From contig JACKBM010000036.1 of NCBI GenBank assembly GCA_020634575.1, forward strand, positions 1 through 64,000: a DNA stretch of 64,000 nt, in the 5' to 3' direction. The notes under the pieces were generated by a model. It did not search any database. It saw nothing but the letters and a program-made list of their open reading frames with translations, and was not told the DNA's origin. The stretch is from Ardenticatenales bacterium (GTDB lineage Bacteria; Chloroflexota; Anaerolineae; Promineifilales; Promineifilaceae). The position numbers and the translations under genes are program-made. Shown here piece by piece: positions 8,025-15,434 of this stretch. Position 1 is the first letter of the stretch. Every line of letters begins with the position of its first letter.

Positions 8025-9434
8025 ATGAAACTCACGCTTTTTCGTTCATCGCACCGCACTGGCGTCATCGTCGGGCTGGTGGCCCTGCTTGTGCTCCTGT
8101 TGAGCGCCACGGCCAGTGCGTCCGGTGGTCGGCTGGACGATAACAGCATCCGCACGTACGAGGTCACCATTGAAAACCTGACGAATGGCCAGCCCCTGAC
8201 ACCGCCACTGCTCACGTTCCATCGACGTTATGAAGGCTACTTCGGCGTCGGCCAGCCGGCGACCTTTGCGACCCAGCAGCTGGCCGAGAATGGCGATCTG
8301 GTGCCGGCCATCGCCGCTCTGAATGGTGATCCAAAGGCGTTGACCGTGGTCGCGGCTGATGCTCCCCTGGTACCGGCCGGTACCCCCGGCGCCGCCACCT
8401 TTGCCGACAGTGTCACCCTCACCGTCCGCACCGAGCGCGCCGCCGACCTGCTCTCCGTCGCCTCCATGCTTATCTGCACCAATGACGGCTTCACCGGCGT
8501 CGACGCCGTTCATCTACCCCACCATCTGGGCGACACCGTCGTCTACTACGGCGGCAGCTACGATGCCGGTACCGAGATCAACACCGAATATTTCGGCGAC
8601 CTCGTCCCGCCCTGCCAGGGGCTGATCGGCGTAACCGGCGACCCCGGCACCGGCGCCAGCAACCCGGCCCTGGCCGAGGGTGGCGTCGTTAGCACGCCCC
8701 ATGCCGGCATTCAGGGTATCAGCGATCTCCTGCCTGCAGTACATGGTTGGACCGACCCGGCCGTGCGCGTCACCATCACCCGCGTGCCCAACATCCGCAC
8801 TTATGAAGTCACCATTCGCAACCTGACCGGTGGCCAGCCGTTGACACCGCCGTTGCTGGCGACCCACGACAATCAGTTCGACCTGTTCCAGGTCGGCCAC
8901 GCCGCCAGCGAAGGTATCATGCAGATTGCTGAGAACGGCAACCTGGCACCGGCGATTGCGATGTTGACCATTTCAGAACATGTGTTGGACGTGGTTGTGG
9001 GTGATGTGCCGCTGGTACCGGCCGGTACCCCTGGCGCCGCCACCTTCCCGGACACCGTCACCCTCACCATCGAAGGGACCGATCAGGCCAAGTTCCTCTC
9101 CTACGCCTCCATGTTGATCTGCACCAACGACGGCTTCACCGGCCTGAACAGCTACCGCCTGCCCCACAACGTCGGCCAGAGCCGCACCACCTATCGCTAC
9201 GCCTATGATGCCGGCACCGAAATAAACACCGAATATTTCGGCGACATCGTGCCGCCGTGCCAGGGGCTGATTGGCGTGACCGGCGACCCCGGCACCGGCG
9301 CCAGCAACCCGGCCCTGGCCGAGGGTGGCCAGATCCACCGTCACGACGGTATCCAGGGCATTGCCGACCTCCTGCCTGAGGTCCACGGCTGGGATGGCGC
9401 CGTCGTCGAAATCACCATTACCCGCGTCGACTAA
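8025..9434 (+). CDS. Secreted protein with two spondin-N-like domains
   Basis: 469 residues. The ATG at 8025 has GGAGG 8 bases upstream, and the protein then begins with a signal peptide (positive residues, hydrophobic stretch to about residue 35). Two tandem copies of a domain of roughly 210 residues follow (about 45-250 and 258-469). Each opens with YEVTI.NLT.GQPLTPPL and carries the CTNDGFTG and AYDAGTEIN-type blocks typical of bacterial spondin-domain proteins. The copies are nearly identical near their ends (122 bases at 8562-8683 and 9207-9328). No sortase or C-terminal anchor is visible. The protein is expected to be exported; its ligand is unknown. Confidence 0.85.
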   Translation: MKLTLFRSSHRTGVIVGLVALLVLLLSATASASGGRLDDNSIRTYEVTIENLTNGQPLTPPLLTFHRRYEGYFGVGQPATFATQQLAENGDLVPAIAALNGDPKALTVVAADAPLVPAGTPGAATFADSVTLTVRTERAADLLSVASMLICTNDGFTGVDAVHLPHHLGDTVVYYGGSYDAGTEINTEYFGDLVPPCQGLIGVTGDPGTGASNPALAEGGVVSTPHAGIQGISDLLPAVHGWTDPAVRVTITRVPNIRTYEVTIRNLTGGQPLTPPLLATHDNQFDLFQVGHAASEGIMQIAENGNLAPAIAMLTISEHVLDVVVGDVPLVPAGTPGAATFPDTVTLTIEGTDQAKFLSYASMLICTNDGFTGLNSYRLPHNVGQSRTTYRYAYDAGTEINTEYFGDIVPPCQGLIGVTGDPGTGASNPALAEGGQIHRHDGIQGIADLLPEVHGWDGAVVEITITRVD

Positions 9435-9469
9435 CAGCCTGCCAACAGGCAAATAACAGTTGTCAAAAA

Positions 9470-9501
9470 AAGAGGGATCACCTGTTGGGGTGATCCCTCT
9501 T
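9470..9501. terminator. Bidirectional terminator between convergent genes
   Basis: AAGAGGGATCACC and GGTGATCCCTCTT form a 13-bp perfect stem. An A-run (9465-9471) gives a U-run for leftward transcripts; the rightward side has only GCATTT. It lies between the spondin gene and the thioesterase gene. Confidence 0.8.
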
Positions 9502-9527
9502 GCATTTATCTAGCTCCAACTCTCGTT

Positions 9528-9590
9528 CTGGGGCTCCGCCCCAGGTTGTCGCCCAGCTTGCCCTGAGGCCGCCGCAGGGCTCTGCGCCCT
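9528..9590. repeat. Pair of short GC palindromes (REP-like)
   Basis: CTGGGGC-TCC-GCCCCAG (9528-9544) and AGGGC-TCTGC-GCCCT (9576-9590) are two similar short hairpins in the gap downstream of the thioesterase gene. They resemble REP-type intergenic palindromes. No copy number elsewhere can be given. Confidence 0.4.
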
Positions 9591-9689
9591 ACTCTTTCCA
9601 TGGATACCTATCGATACCCAGGCAATTCCCAAAAACGGCAGCGACGCCCTGCATATGACGCCAACGGCGATTTAGCCCGAAGAACCCGC

Positions 9690-10187
9690 CTACTTCAAAC
9701 GGGTCGTCTCCGCCGTCGACAAAATAGCGTACGTCCCCGTCAAACTGGCGATCAGCGTCTCCCCCTGGTACACCTTGCCTTCCACGGTGATGGTGCGCGA
9801 ACCAACATGGACCGTCTGCGCCCGGCAGACAATTTTGCCAGCCCGGGCCGGCCCATGATAGCGAATTTGCATATCCTGGGTCACGATGCGCGGATCGTTC
9901 AGGGCTGAAAGAGCCGCAAAGCCCAATACATGATCGCCAAAGGCAAACGTTACCCCACCATGAGCGATGCCATGGGCGTTGAGCAGATGGGTCAGCACTT
10001 CCATCTCCCCTTCGCATTGCCCCCCATTTGCCTCGCGTATTTCAATGCCCAAAAGCAGGGCAAACGGGCTGGCCTTACGGTAACTGGTCCGGCTGAGCGC
10101 CAGGAGGGCGGAATGGGCGATCTGGGCGCTGTCGAACTCTAAAGTATCGACCAGCGCATGATTCTGGGCATTGATATCTTCAATCAT
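9690..10187 (-). CDS. PaaI-type hotdog thioesterase
   Basis: 165 residues with a single 4HBT hotdog domain in the C-terminal 130. The sequence NAHGIAHGGVTFAFGDH is the PaaI-subfamily active-site and helix segment, where the Asp is the usual catalytic acid. Predicted activity is hydrolysis of acyl-CoA thioesters in the cytoplasm; the acyl group is unknown. It lies 13 bases behind the REC-GAF regulator on the same strand, and no Shine-Dalgarno is seen, which suggests coupled translation. The N-terminal 35 residues precede the domain and are not diagnostic. Confidence 0.85.
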   Translation of the reverse strand: MIEDINAQNHALVDTLEFDSAQIAHSALLALSRTSYRKASPFALLLGIEIREANGGQCEGEMEVLTHLLNAHGIAHGGVTFAFGDHVLGFAALSALNDPRIVTQDMQIRYHGPARAGKIVCRAQTVHVGSRTITVEGKVYQGETLIASLTGTYAILSTAETTRLK

Positions 10188-10200
10188 AATTTAGCGGAAG

Positions 10201-12168
10201 TTAGTTGTTGGCTTCCTGGTTGGCTACATGCAGCAGCTGATCGGAAAGCGCCAGGATTTGCGCCACGGTCTCTTTTTGCTCGTCGCTGAGATTGTCAGCC
10301 TGGCGCAATCGCTGACCCAGCGTCAAAATCTGGTCCAGGGTCTGCCGGACGCTGATACCCAATGGCCCCGTGCCGCGCCGCTTCAGATAGCTGATATCCT
10401 GCAAAAATAGCATCCGCCCCACGTTGGGGATCGGCGCCAGGGTGCACAGCCAGGTGGTGCCATCGGGAAACTTGATTTCGCTGCTGTTGGATTCCGCATT
10501 GGTGAGCGGCAACGACAGAAATTCAGCCAGCTCGGGCGGTTCGACGGTGCGCTGCGCCGGCCGGCCGATCGCTTCGTTGCTCAAGCCCAGCCGGACCCGT
10601 GCCTGGTGGTTTAGCAGTTGCAACTCACCCCGGTTATTAACCAGGATGACCGGGTTACCATTATGTTCCAGTACCGCTTCAAGTTGACGTTGGCGGTCTC
10701 CCGCCTCACGGAATTGCAGCGCATTATTCACCGCAATCGCCACTGCTGAGGCCAGCGCCTCAGCCCGCTCGATATCCCGGGCCACAAATTCACCACTTTC
10801 CGGGTTCAGCAGTTGCAACGCGCCAATGATGTTCTCGCGGAAGATCAACGGTACACAGAGAATTTGCTGTGAACGGAAGCCGGTTTTCTCGTCAATGCGC
10901 CGGTAATGGAGGGGATGGCTGGGCACATCGTTGGACAGAATCGGCTTGCCCGTCTGGGCGACGTAGCCGACGATCCCCTGCCCCAGCGGGATGCGGAACT
11001 GGCGCATCACTTCCTTGGGAATACCCACATTGTCCTGAATGCGCAATGTCTGGCTCTCGCGGTCGACCAGCCAGAGCGAACTGGCGCCGATCTTCCAGCT
11101 GTCATGAACTTGCTGGATAGTCAGCCGCACAATTTCATCCAGATTCAACGAGGAGGTAATCATGCGCGTGATCTGGACGAGTGTCTTGAGTTCATCGGTG
11201 CCGGCGGCCAGCGCCTGGTCGGTTTGCTGGAAGGTGCGGGCATTTTGCAGGGCGATGGCGGCATAGTCGGCCAGAGCGACAAGCAAGAACTCATCCCGCT
11301 CGCTAAAGGCGCGGGGGGAGAGCCGGTTGGTGACGCTGAGCACGCCCAACGCCTTGCCGCGCACCATCAGCGGCACATACATGATCGCCCGGGCCAGGTA
11401 GCCGGTCTTGACCTTAAACCCCTGACCAGTGCCGGTGTAGAGACGCAACGGACGGCCGGAACGCATCACCTGCCCTACCTGCGAATCCCGCATGGAGAGG
11501 CTGAGGAGTTGCTTCTCGGAGCCATCGTTGCCCCCTTTACGGGCATAGGCGCGCAGGGTGCCGCTGCTCAACTCCGGCAGCCAGATAATGCTTTCCTCAG
11601 CGTTGGTCAGGTAAACAGCCGCATCCAGCACCCGTTCCAGGATCTGCTCTACGGATAGCAGCGAGGTCACAACCTTGCCGATGCCAAACAGCGTCTGCAT
11701 CTGGTTGAGCTGGCGCCGCAGCCCTTCATTGGCCAGGTTTTGCTGGGAGCTGGCGGGGGCGGCACCGGCCGGTGCCGGCTCGGCCTGTTCCCCATCATCC
11801 ACCTGCCCCATCGCCCGGTTCAAGGCGGTGACAACCTCGTCAACCGTAAAAGGCTTGACCAGGTAATCCTTGATGCCCAGACGGAACGCGTCAATAGCGT
11901 TTTTCTCCGAGCCATAACCTGTCATCAGCACAACGGGGATATCCAGCGATTCCCGCGACATCACCTGCAGAATGTCAATCCCGGTCATCTCCGGCAAGTT
12001 GAGGTCCAGCATGACCAGATCCGGCTTTTCTTCGCGGATCATTTGCAGGCCCGAACGACCATCAAATGCCTGCAACGTTTCATAGCCCAACGTCGGCAGC
12101 AACTGCTGCGTCAGATGGCGAGCTATTTCTTTGCTATCGTCAATGACCAGGATGCGTTCCCCGCTCAT
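10201..12168 (-). CDS. Response regulator with REC-GAF-GAF-PAS and vestigial DHp
   Basis: 655 residues. The receiver domain (about 1-125) keeps the DD pair, the phospho-acceptor Asp in MLDLNLPEMTG, and the KPF lysine. Two GAF domains follow (about 165-325 and 335-495), then a PAS-like domain (about 505-595). The last 60 residues align loosely to the DHp helices of the paralogue at 26828-28768 but have no His, and there is no ATPase domain. It is therefore a sensor-receiver rather than a kinase. GAGG lies 7 bases before the ATG. The gene heads a unit with the thioesterase and is divergent from the Roadblock gene. The ligands of the GAF and PAS domains are unknown. Confidence 0.88.
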   Translation of the reverse strand: MSGERILVIDDSKEIARHLTQQLLPTLGYETLQAFDGRSGLQMIREEKPDLVMLDLNLPEMTGIDILQVMSRESLDIPVVLMTGYGSEKNAIDAFRLGIKDYLVKPFTVDEVVTALNRAMGQVDDGEQAEPAPAGAAPASSQQNLANEGLRRQLNQMQTLFGIGKVVTSLLSVEQILERVLDAAVYLTNAEESIIWLPELSSGTLRAYARKGGNDGSEKQLLSLSMRDSQVGQVMRSGRPLRLYTGTGQGFKVKTGYLARAIMYVPLMVRGKALGVLSVTNRLSPRAFSERDEFLLVALADYAAIALQNARTFQQTDQALAAGTDELKTLVQITRMITSSLNLDEIVRLTIQQVHDSWKIGASSLWLVDRESQTLRIQDNVGIPKEVMRQFRIPLGQGIVGYVAQTGKPILSNDVPSHPLHYRRIDEKTGFRSQQILCVPLIFRENIIGALQLLNPESGEFVARDIERAEALASAVAIAVNNALQFREAGDRQRQLEAVLEHNGNPVILVNNRGELQLLNHQARVRLGLSNEAIGRPAQRTVEPPELAEFLSLPLTNAESNSSEIKFPDGTTWLCTLAPIPNVGRMLFLQDISYLKRRGTGPLGISVRQTLDQILTLGQRLRQADNLSDEQKETVAQILALSDQLLHVANQEANN

Positions 12169-12314
12169 ACCCGGGCCTCAAACTCCGATTCCAATACGTA
12201 TGCCCTGGAAGGGGCCTGCCAATGAATCACTCTGTCATCCATGTCGCTGGTATCGTTGCTTGCGTGTGGAGGTGGTCGGACTATCCGGCCGGTCGCAAAC
12301 ATGAATATCGGCAG

Positions 12315-12323
12315 ATTATAACA
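12315..12323 (-). promoter_or_regulatory. Extended -10 promoter for the REC-GAF gene
   Basis: On the minus strand the sequence reads TGTTATAAT, an extended -10 element. It gives a leader of roughly 140 bases to the ATG at 12168. The same nonamer recurs at 23666 and 46959. Confidence 0.55.
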
Positions 12324-12385
12324 TAGGGCTGATTTCGTGGTAGTTGACACATTGTGAGCAATCTGGGTTTATGCCTATTAGCTGA

Positions 12386-12415
12386 TTGAAATCTGTTCCG
12401 CTTTTGCACTATAAT
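12386..12415 (+). promoter_or_regulatory. Sigma-70-type promoter for the Roadblock gene
   Basis: TTGAAA (12386-12391), an 18-base spacer and TATAAT (12410-12415). Predicted transcription start is near 12422, giving a leader of about 40 bases. The gap 12169-12462 otherwise holds only the divergent promoter. Confidence 0.7.
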
Positions 12416-12462
12416 GCAGCCATTGCCGGGGAGAATTTGTCCTAAACTGTGGCGCCTGCGTT

Positions 12463-12867
12463 ATGTTAAACGTTTATCGTGAAGAACTACTAGAAGAGCG
12501 GCTCAAGCGGCTTACCGAAAGCGTGGCTGGCATCGAAGGTGCCGTGATCGTAAGCGTTGAAGGCTTTGTGGTTGCTGCTTATGCGCCCCAGGATCACGGC
12601 AACGAACTGGTTGGCAATACGCCCCAGGTCGCGGCCATGTCCGCCACGCTCATGGCCCTGGGTGAGCAGACACTCTCGCGCCTGGCTCAGGGCAAAATCG
12701 CCCGGCTGCTGGTCGAGGGGGAGGATGGCGCCATGATCGTTTACCCCATCAATAAGAATGCGGCCCTGGCTGCCCTGGTCAATAAATCAGCCAAAATGGG
12801 TCTCTCCCTGATGGCCGTTTCCCGGGCCGCCACCATCTTCGCCAATATCCTCGACGGCTCCGCCTGA
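12463..12867 (+). CDS. Roadblock/LC7 domain protein
   Basis: 134 residues forming one Roadblock/LC7 domain, with EGAVIVSVEGFVVAA (about 25-40) and IARLLVEGEDGAMIVYPI (about 86-104) as its core strands. Bacterial members such as MglB act as dimers that regulate Ras-like GTPases or sit in signalling assemblies. No GTPase gene is nearby; the divergent neighbour is a REC-GAF regulator, so a signalling role is inferred. No Shine-Dalgarno is visible at the ATG. An 8-bp hairpin (12862-12882) spans the stop codon but has no U-run. Confidence 0.85.
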   Translation: MLNVYREELLEERLKRLTESVAGIEGAVIVSVEGFVVAAYAPQDHGNELVGNTPQVAAMSATLMALGEQTLSRLAQGKIARLLVEGEDGAMIVYPINKNAALAALVNKSAKMGLSLMAVSRAATIFANILDGSA

Positions 12868-12943
12868 CAACGGGTGTCAGGCACCATCAACGCTGCCAGA
12901 ACTGTCAAATTCCAGCTTTACGTAATGTTTATTCCATGCTATA

Positions 12944-12973
12944 TTATGGTAACTTTTTTACGTTATGGTAACT
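12944..12973 (+). promoter_or_regulatory. Direct repeat in the promoter region of the LysM lipoprotein gene
   Basis: TTATGGTAACT occurs at 12944-12954 and 12963-12973, 19 bases apart, in an AT-rich stretch that could also supply the -10 (TATATT at 12940-12945). The repeat may be a regulator's tandem binding site. Confidence 0.4.
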
Positions 12974-13014
12974 AGAGCTACCTGGCTCAACCCTGAACAG
13001 GCGGAGGCAGAGTC

Positions 13015-14136
13015 ATGAAAATGTCTGCAAAACGAATCCATCTCGCATCTATTCTGCTCGTCCTCGTGCTGCTGCTGGCAGCCTGCGAGCGCCCCTTCCG
13101 TTCCAGCAGTGACGACGGCACCACCGATGACGCCACGACTACCGAGACTGACGAGGGCGCTGCGGACACTGGCGGAACCGAAGACGGCGCGGCTGAGGAT
13201 GTCGCCGACGAAGCGACCGGCGGCGACGAATCCGCCGATACTGGCTCTGAAGAGGGCGCGGGATCTGAAGACGAAGCCAACCGGCCGGACACGGGCACCG
13301 ACGAAGGCGAGGGAGCAGCAGACGAACAAACGTCGGGTGATGACGGCGCCGCAGACGATGACTCAGCAACCGACGAAGGCGCCCAACAAGAGGATGGAGA
13401 CAATGCAGCCGGCGAAGGCGATGACGCTGCCGGCGATGAAGCCACGGGTGACGAAGCCACAGGCGATGACACAACGGGCGACGAGGCCGCTGGTGACGCC
13501 ACGGGCGATGAAGCCGCCGGCGAAGGCGATGACGCCGCTGGTGATGAGGCTACAGGCGACGAGGCCGCAGGGGATGATGCCACTGGTGACGAGACCACCG
13601 ACCAGGGCGAAGCCGACGACACAACCGGCGACGCTGATGGCCCCATGGTCCACATCGTCCAGGCTGGCGAGAATCTTTATCGCATCGGCCTGCAATACAA
13701 TGTGAGCTGGGTCGCGATTGCCGAGGCCAACAACCTGCCCAATGCCAACGCGATTTACGTGGGCCAGCAGTTGACCATCCCCACCGCCGAAGCGGCGCCG
13801 GAAGGCACACCGGCCGGTGATGAAGTCACCCACGTTGTGCAGGCCGGCGAGACCCTACACACCATCGGGCTGCAATACAACGTCAGCTGGACCCAGATCG
13901 CCGAAGCCAACGGCCTGGTGAATCCGAACTACATCGTGGTCGGCCAGGTCCTCAAAATCCCGGCCAGCGCCCCTGGCCCGGCGCCCCAATTTGTCCACAC
14001 CGTTCAGGCCGGTGAAACCCTGTTCATCCTGGCCCTCCGCTACGGCGTGGTCTGGACCGACATCGCCGCCGCTAATGACATCGAGGCCCCCTACGTCATC
14101 TTCCCGGGCCAACAGCTGGTCATCCCCGGCGGCTAA
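13015..14136 (+). CDS. Lipoprotein with acidic repeat stalk and three LysM domains
   Basis: 373 residues. GGAGG lies 7 bases before the ATG. A lipoprotein signal peptide ends in LLLAAC with Cys24. Residues about 30-205 are a low-complexity stalk built almost only of Asp, Glu, Gly, Ala and Thr with repeated GDEATGDEAAG-like units. Three LysM domains follow (about 210-258, 270-318 and 326-373), each starting H.VQAGE. and ending in a GQ..IP motif. LysM domains bind N-acetylglucosamine polymers such as peptidoglycan. The likely job is a membrane-anchored, wall-binding protein on an extended, highly charged spacer. It ends at a strong terminator. Confidence 0.9.
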   Translation: MKMSAKRIHLASILLVLVLLLAACERPFRSSSDDGTTDDATTTETDEGAADTGGTEDGAAEDVADEATGGDESADTGSEEGAGSEDEANRPDTGTDEGEGAADEQTSGDDGAADDDSATDEGAQQEDGDNAAGEGDDAAGDEATGDEATGDDTTGDEAAGDATGDEAAGEGDDAAGDEATGDEAAGDDATGDETTDQGEADDTTGDADGPMVHIVQAGENLYRIGLQYNVSWVAIAEANNLPNANAIYVGQQLTIPTAEAAPEGTPAGDEVTHVVQAGETLHTIGLQYNVSWTQIAEANGLVNPNYIVVGQVLKIPASAPGPAPQFVHTVQAGETLFILALRYGVVWTDIAAANDIEAPYVIFPGQQLVIPGG

Positions 14137-14164
14137 ACCGGGATAGCAATTACCCTGAAACGAC

Positions 14165-14198
14165 AGAGCGCGAGGCCAAACCTCGCGCTCTTTTTTTT
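14165..14198 (+). terminator. Rho-independent terminator after the LysM gene
   Basis: AGAGCGCGAGG (14165-14175) pairs with CCTCGCGCTCT (14181-14191), followed by a run of eight T. Confidence 0.95.
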
Positions 14199-14210
14199 GC
14201 CCGGCGTCCT

Positions 14211-14269
14211 ACCTCCGGGAGGCCCAGTAGGCGCCAGTCTCGCCAACATCGGTAGGGCCTCCCGGAGGT
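14211..14269. repeat. 15-bp inverted repeat with self-palindromic arms
   Basis: ACCTCCGGGAGGCCC (14211-14225) and GGGCCTCCCGGAGGT (14255-14269) are exact reverse complements separated by 29 bases. Each arm also contains the palindrome CCTCCGGGAGG. It sits between two convergent transcription units, directly beside copy 2 of the 46-bp repeat. Confidence 0.6.
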
Positions 14270-14286
14270 TAGCCGAACCGCTAATA

Positions 14287-14332
14287 CACTCAACGGAAAA
14301 AGTCGTTTTTTCCGCCATCAGTTTTGCAATTG
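14287..14332. repeat. Dispersed 46-bp intergenic repeat, copy 2
   Basis: This is the counterpart of 4463-4508. In this copy GGAAAAA (14295-14301) and TTTTTCC (14307-14313) form a perfect 7-bp hairpin. It lies just past the stop of the leftward SH3 gene, so it could also act as a terminator for that gene. Confidence 0.55.
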
Positions 14333-14361
14333 TCTCTTATTTGGGGCGGCCCCAGCCGTTA

Positions 14362-15180
14362 TTAGTTTTGCAGAAACTCCGTCTGTACCCAACCCTGCAA
14401 ACCTGCCAGCGTCTGTATCTCCTGCCACTCGATACCGCCCTGGTTGGCATGGCCGGGCAGCAGGATAACCAGCTCCCCATCGGTCACGATCACCAGCGGC
14501 GTGCCGCCAGGTGTACGCCGGACCCACAAGGTGCTGCCATTGGTCGAGATGGTGGCGGTATCGCCGGTGATAGGTGTGGGGGTGAGGGTCGGAGTGGGCG
14601 TTTGCGTTGGCGATGGGGAGGGTGTTGGTGTGGCCGTTTCTGTCGGCACACTGCTGGCTGTCGCTGTGGCCGTCGGCGCAACGGTGCGGCTGGGGGTCAC
14701 CGAAGGATCAGGCGTTCCTTCGACTGTCTCCTCTGGATCAGCCTCGTCACCTTCCGCCGTCGGGCTATTGGCCGCAACCGGAGAGGTCGGTGTGGCCGTT
14801 GGGTCAGCCGGCTGGCCAAAGGCGCCCGTGCTGACTGTGCTACGGCTGGTCGGAGTAGCCTCGCCGTCTATGATCGTGTCCAGCGGAATCTGGGTGACGT
14901 CGCCCGCCGCCGTGTCGGTAGCGGTTGGCTCGGGCAGCTGGGTCACCGGCTCAGCTGCCGGCCCCAGGGGGACACCGGCCAGGAAAAAGCCGATTGCCAG
15001 CAAGATAAAAGCAAAACCCCAGCCAGTCAGAGCCCGGACACGCATATCCAGGCGGGCTCGGGCCAGGCTTAGCCGCCGTATCGTGGTTGGTGATTGGCCT
15101 AAAAGGGCCAGCCCGATGGCAATAAGCGCCGCCAGGATCGCGGCGCCCATGCCAATCAAGGTCCACGTTGGGAAACCCAT
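14362..15180 (-). CDS. Membrane-anchored SH3-like domain protein with Thr/Pro linker
   Basis: 272 residues. Two hydrophobic helices (about 7-28 and 52-70) flank a basic loop. A linker of about 125 residues rich in Thr, Pro and Ala follows, then a C-terminal bacterial SH3-like domain (about 205-272) with the STLWVRRTPGG and GWVQTEFL signatures. Such domains are often wall- or ligand-binding. The gene at 55590 has the same layout. A GAGG/AGGAG stretch lies just upstream of the ATG. It is divergent from lpdA. Confidence 0.85.
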   Translation of the reverse strand: MGFPTWTLIGMGAAILAALIAIGLALLGQSPTTIRRLSLARARLDMRVRALTGWGFAFILLAIGFFLAGVPLGPAAEPVTQLPEPTATDTAAGDVTQIPLDTIIDGEATPTSRSTVSTGAFGQPADPTATPTSPVAANSPTAEGDEADPEETVEGTPDPSVTPSRTVAPTATATASSVPTETATPTPSPSPTQTPTPTLTPTPITGDTATISTNGSTLWVRRTPGGTPLVIVTDGELVILLPGHANQGGIEWQEIQTLAGLQGWVQTEFLQN

Positions 15181-15336
15181 ACGCTCCTGCCTCGCCGGCT
15201 TCCCTGGAATGAGAGGTCCCAGGGCGCCGGGTGGTTACAAAGTTCGGCGCCAAACGATGGCTGGCGCGTCCCCCCGATCTTGCAGGGGAACCGGCCGGTT
15301 GTCAAACGTTCTGTCGCGCCTCTAATCTGTTCCGGG

Positions 15337-15342
15337 TATAAT
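15337..15342 (+). promoter_or_regulatory. -10 box for lpdA
   Basis: TATAAT about 92 bases before the lpdA ATG. No good -35 is seen at the expected distance. Confidence 0.5.
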
Positions 15343-15434
15343 ACCGGCGCTCACGGGTTGGGGTTTCTGACCCACCAACCCACCTATTGCACCTTTTACG
15401 TCTACAAATCATTCACATACAGACGGAGTATTTC

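Noticed and set aside
13380..13640. Regularly repeated short units resembling a tandem or CRISPR-like array
   Set aside because: The units are irregular, have no unique spacers, and encode the acidic stalk of the LysM lipoprotein in frame.
14444..15325. 293-codon rightward frame with Val/Gly repeats opposite the SH3 gene
   Set aside because: It is the complement of the Thr/Pro linker and would give an implausible Val/Gly/Ser repeat. The leftward frame has membrane and SH3 domains.
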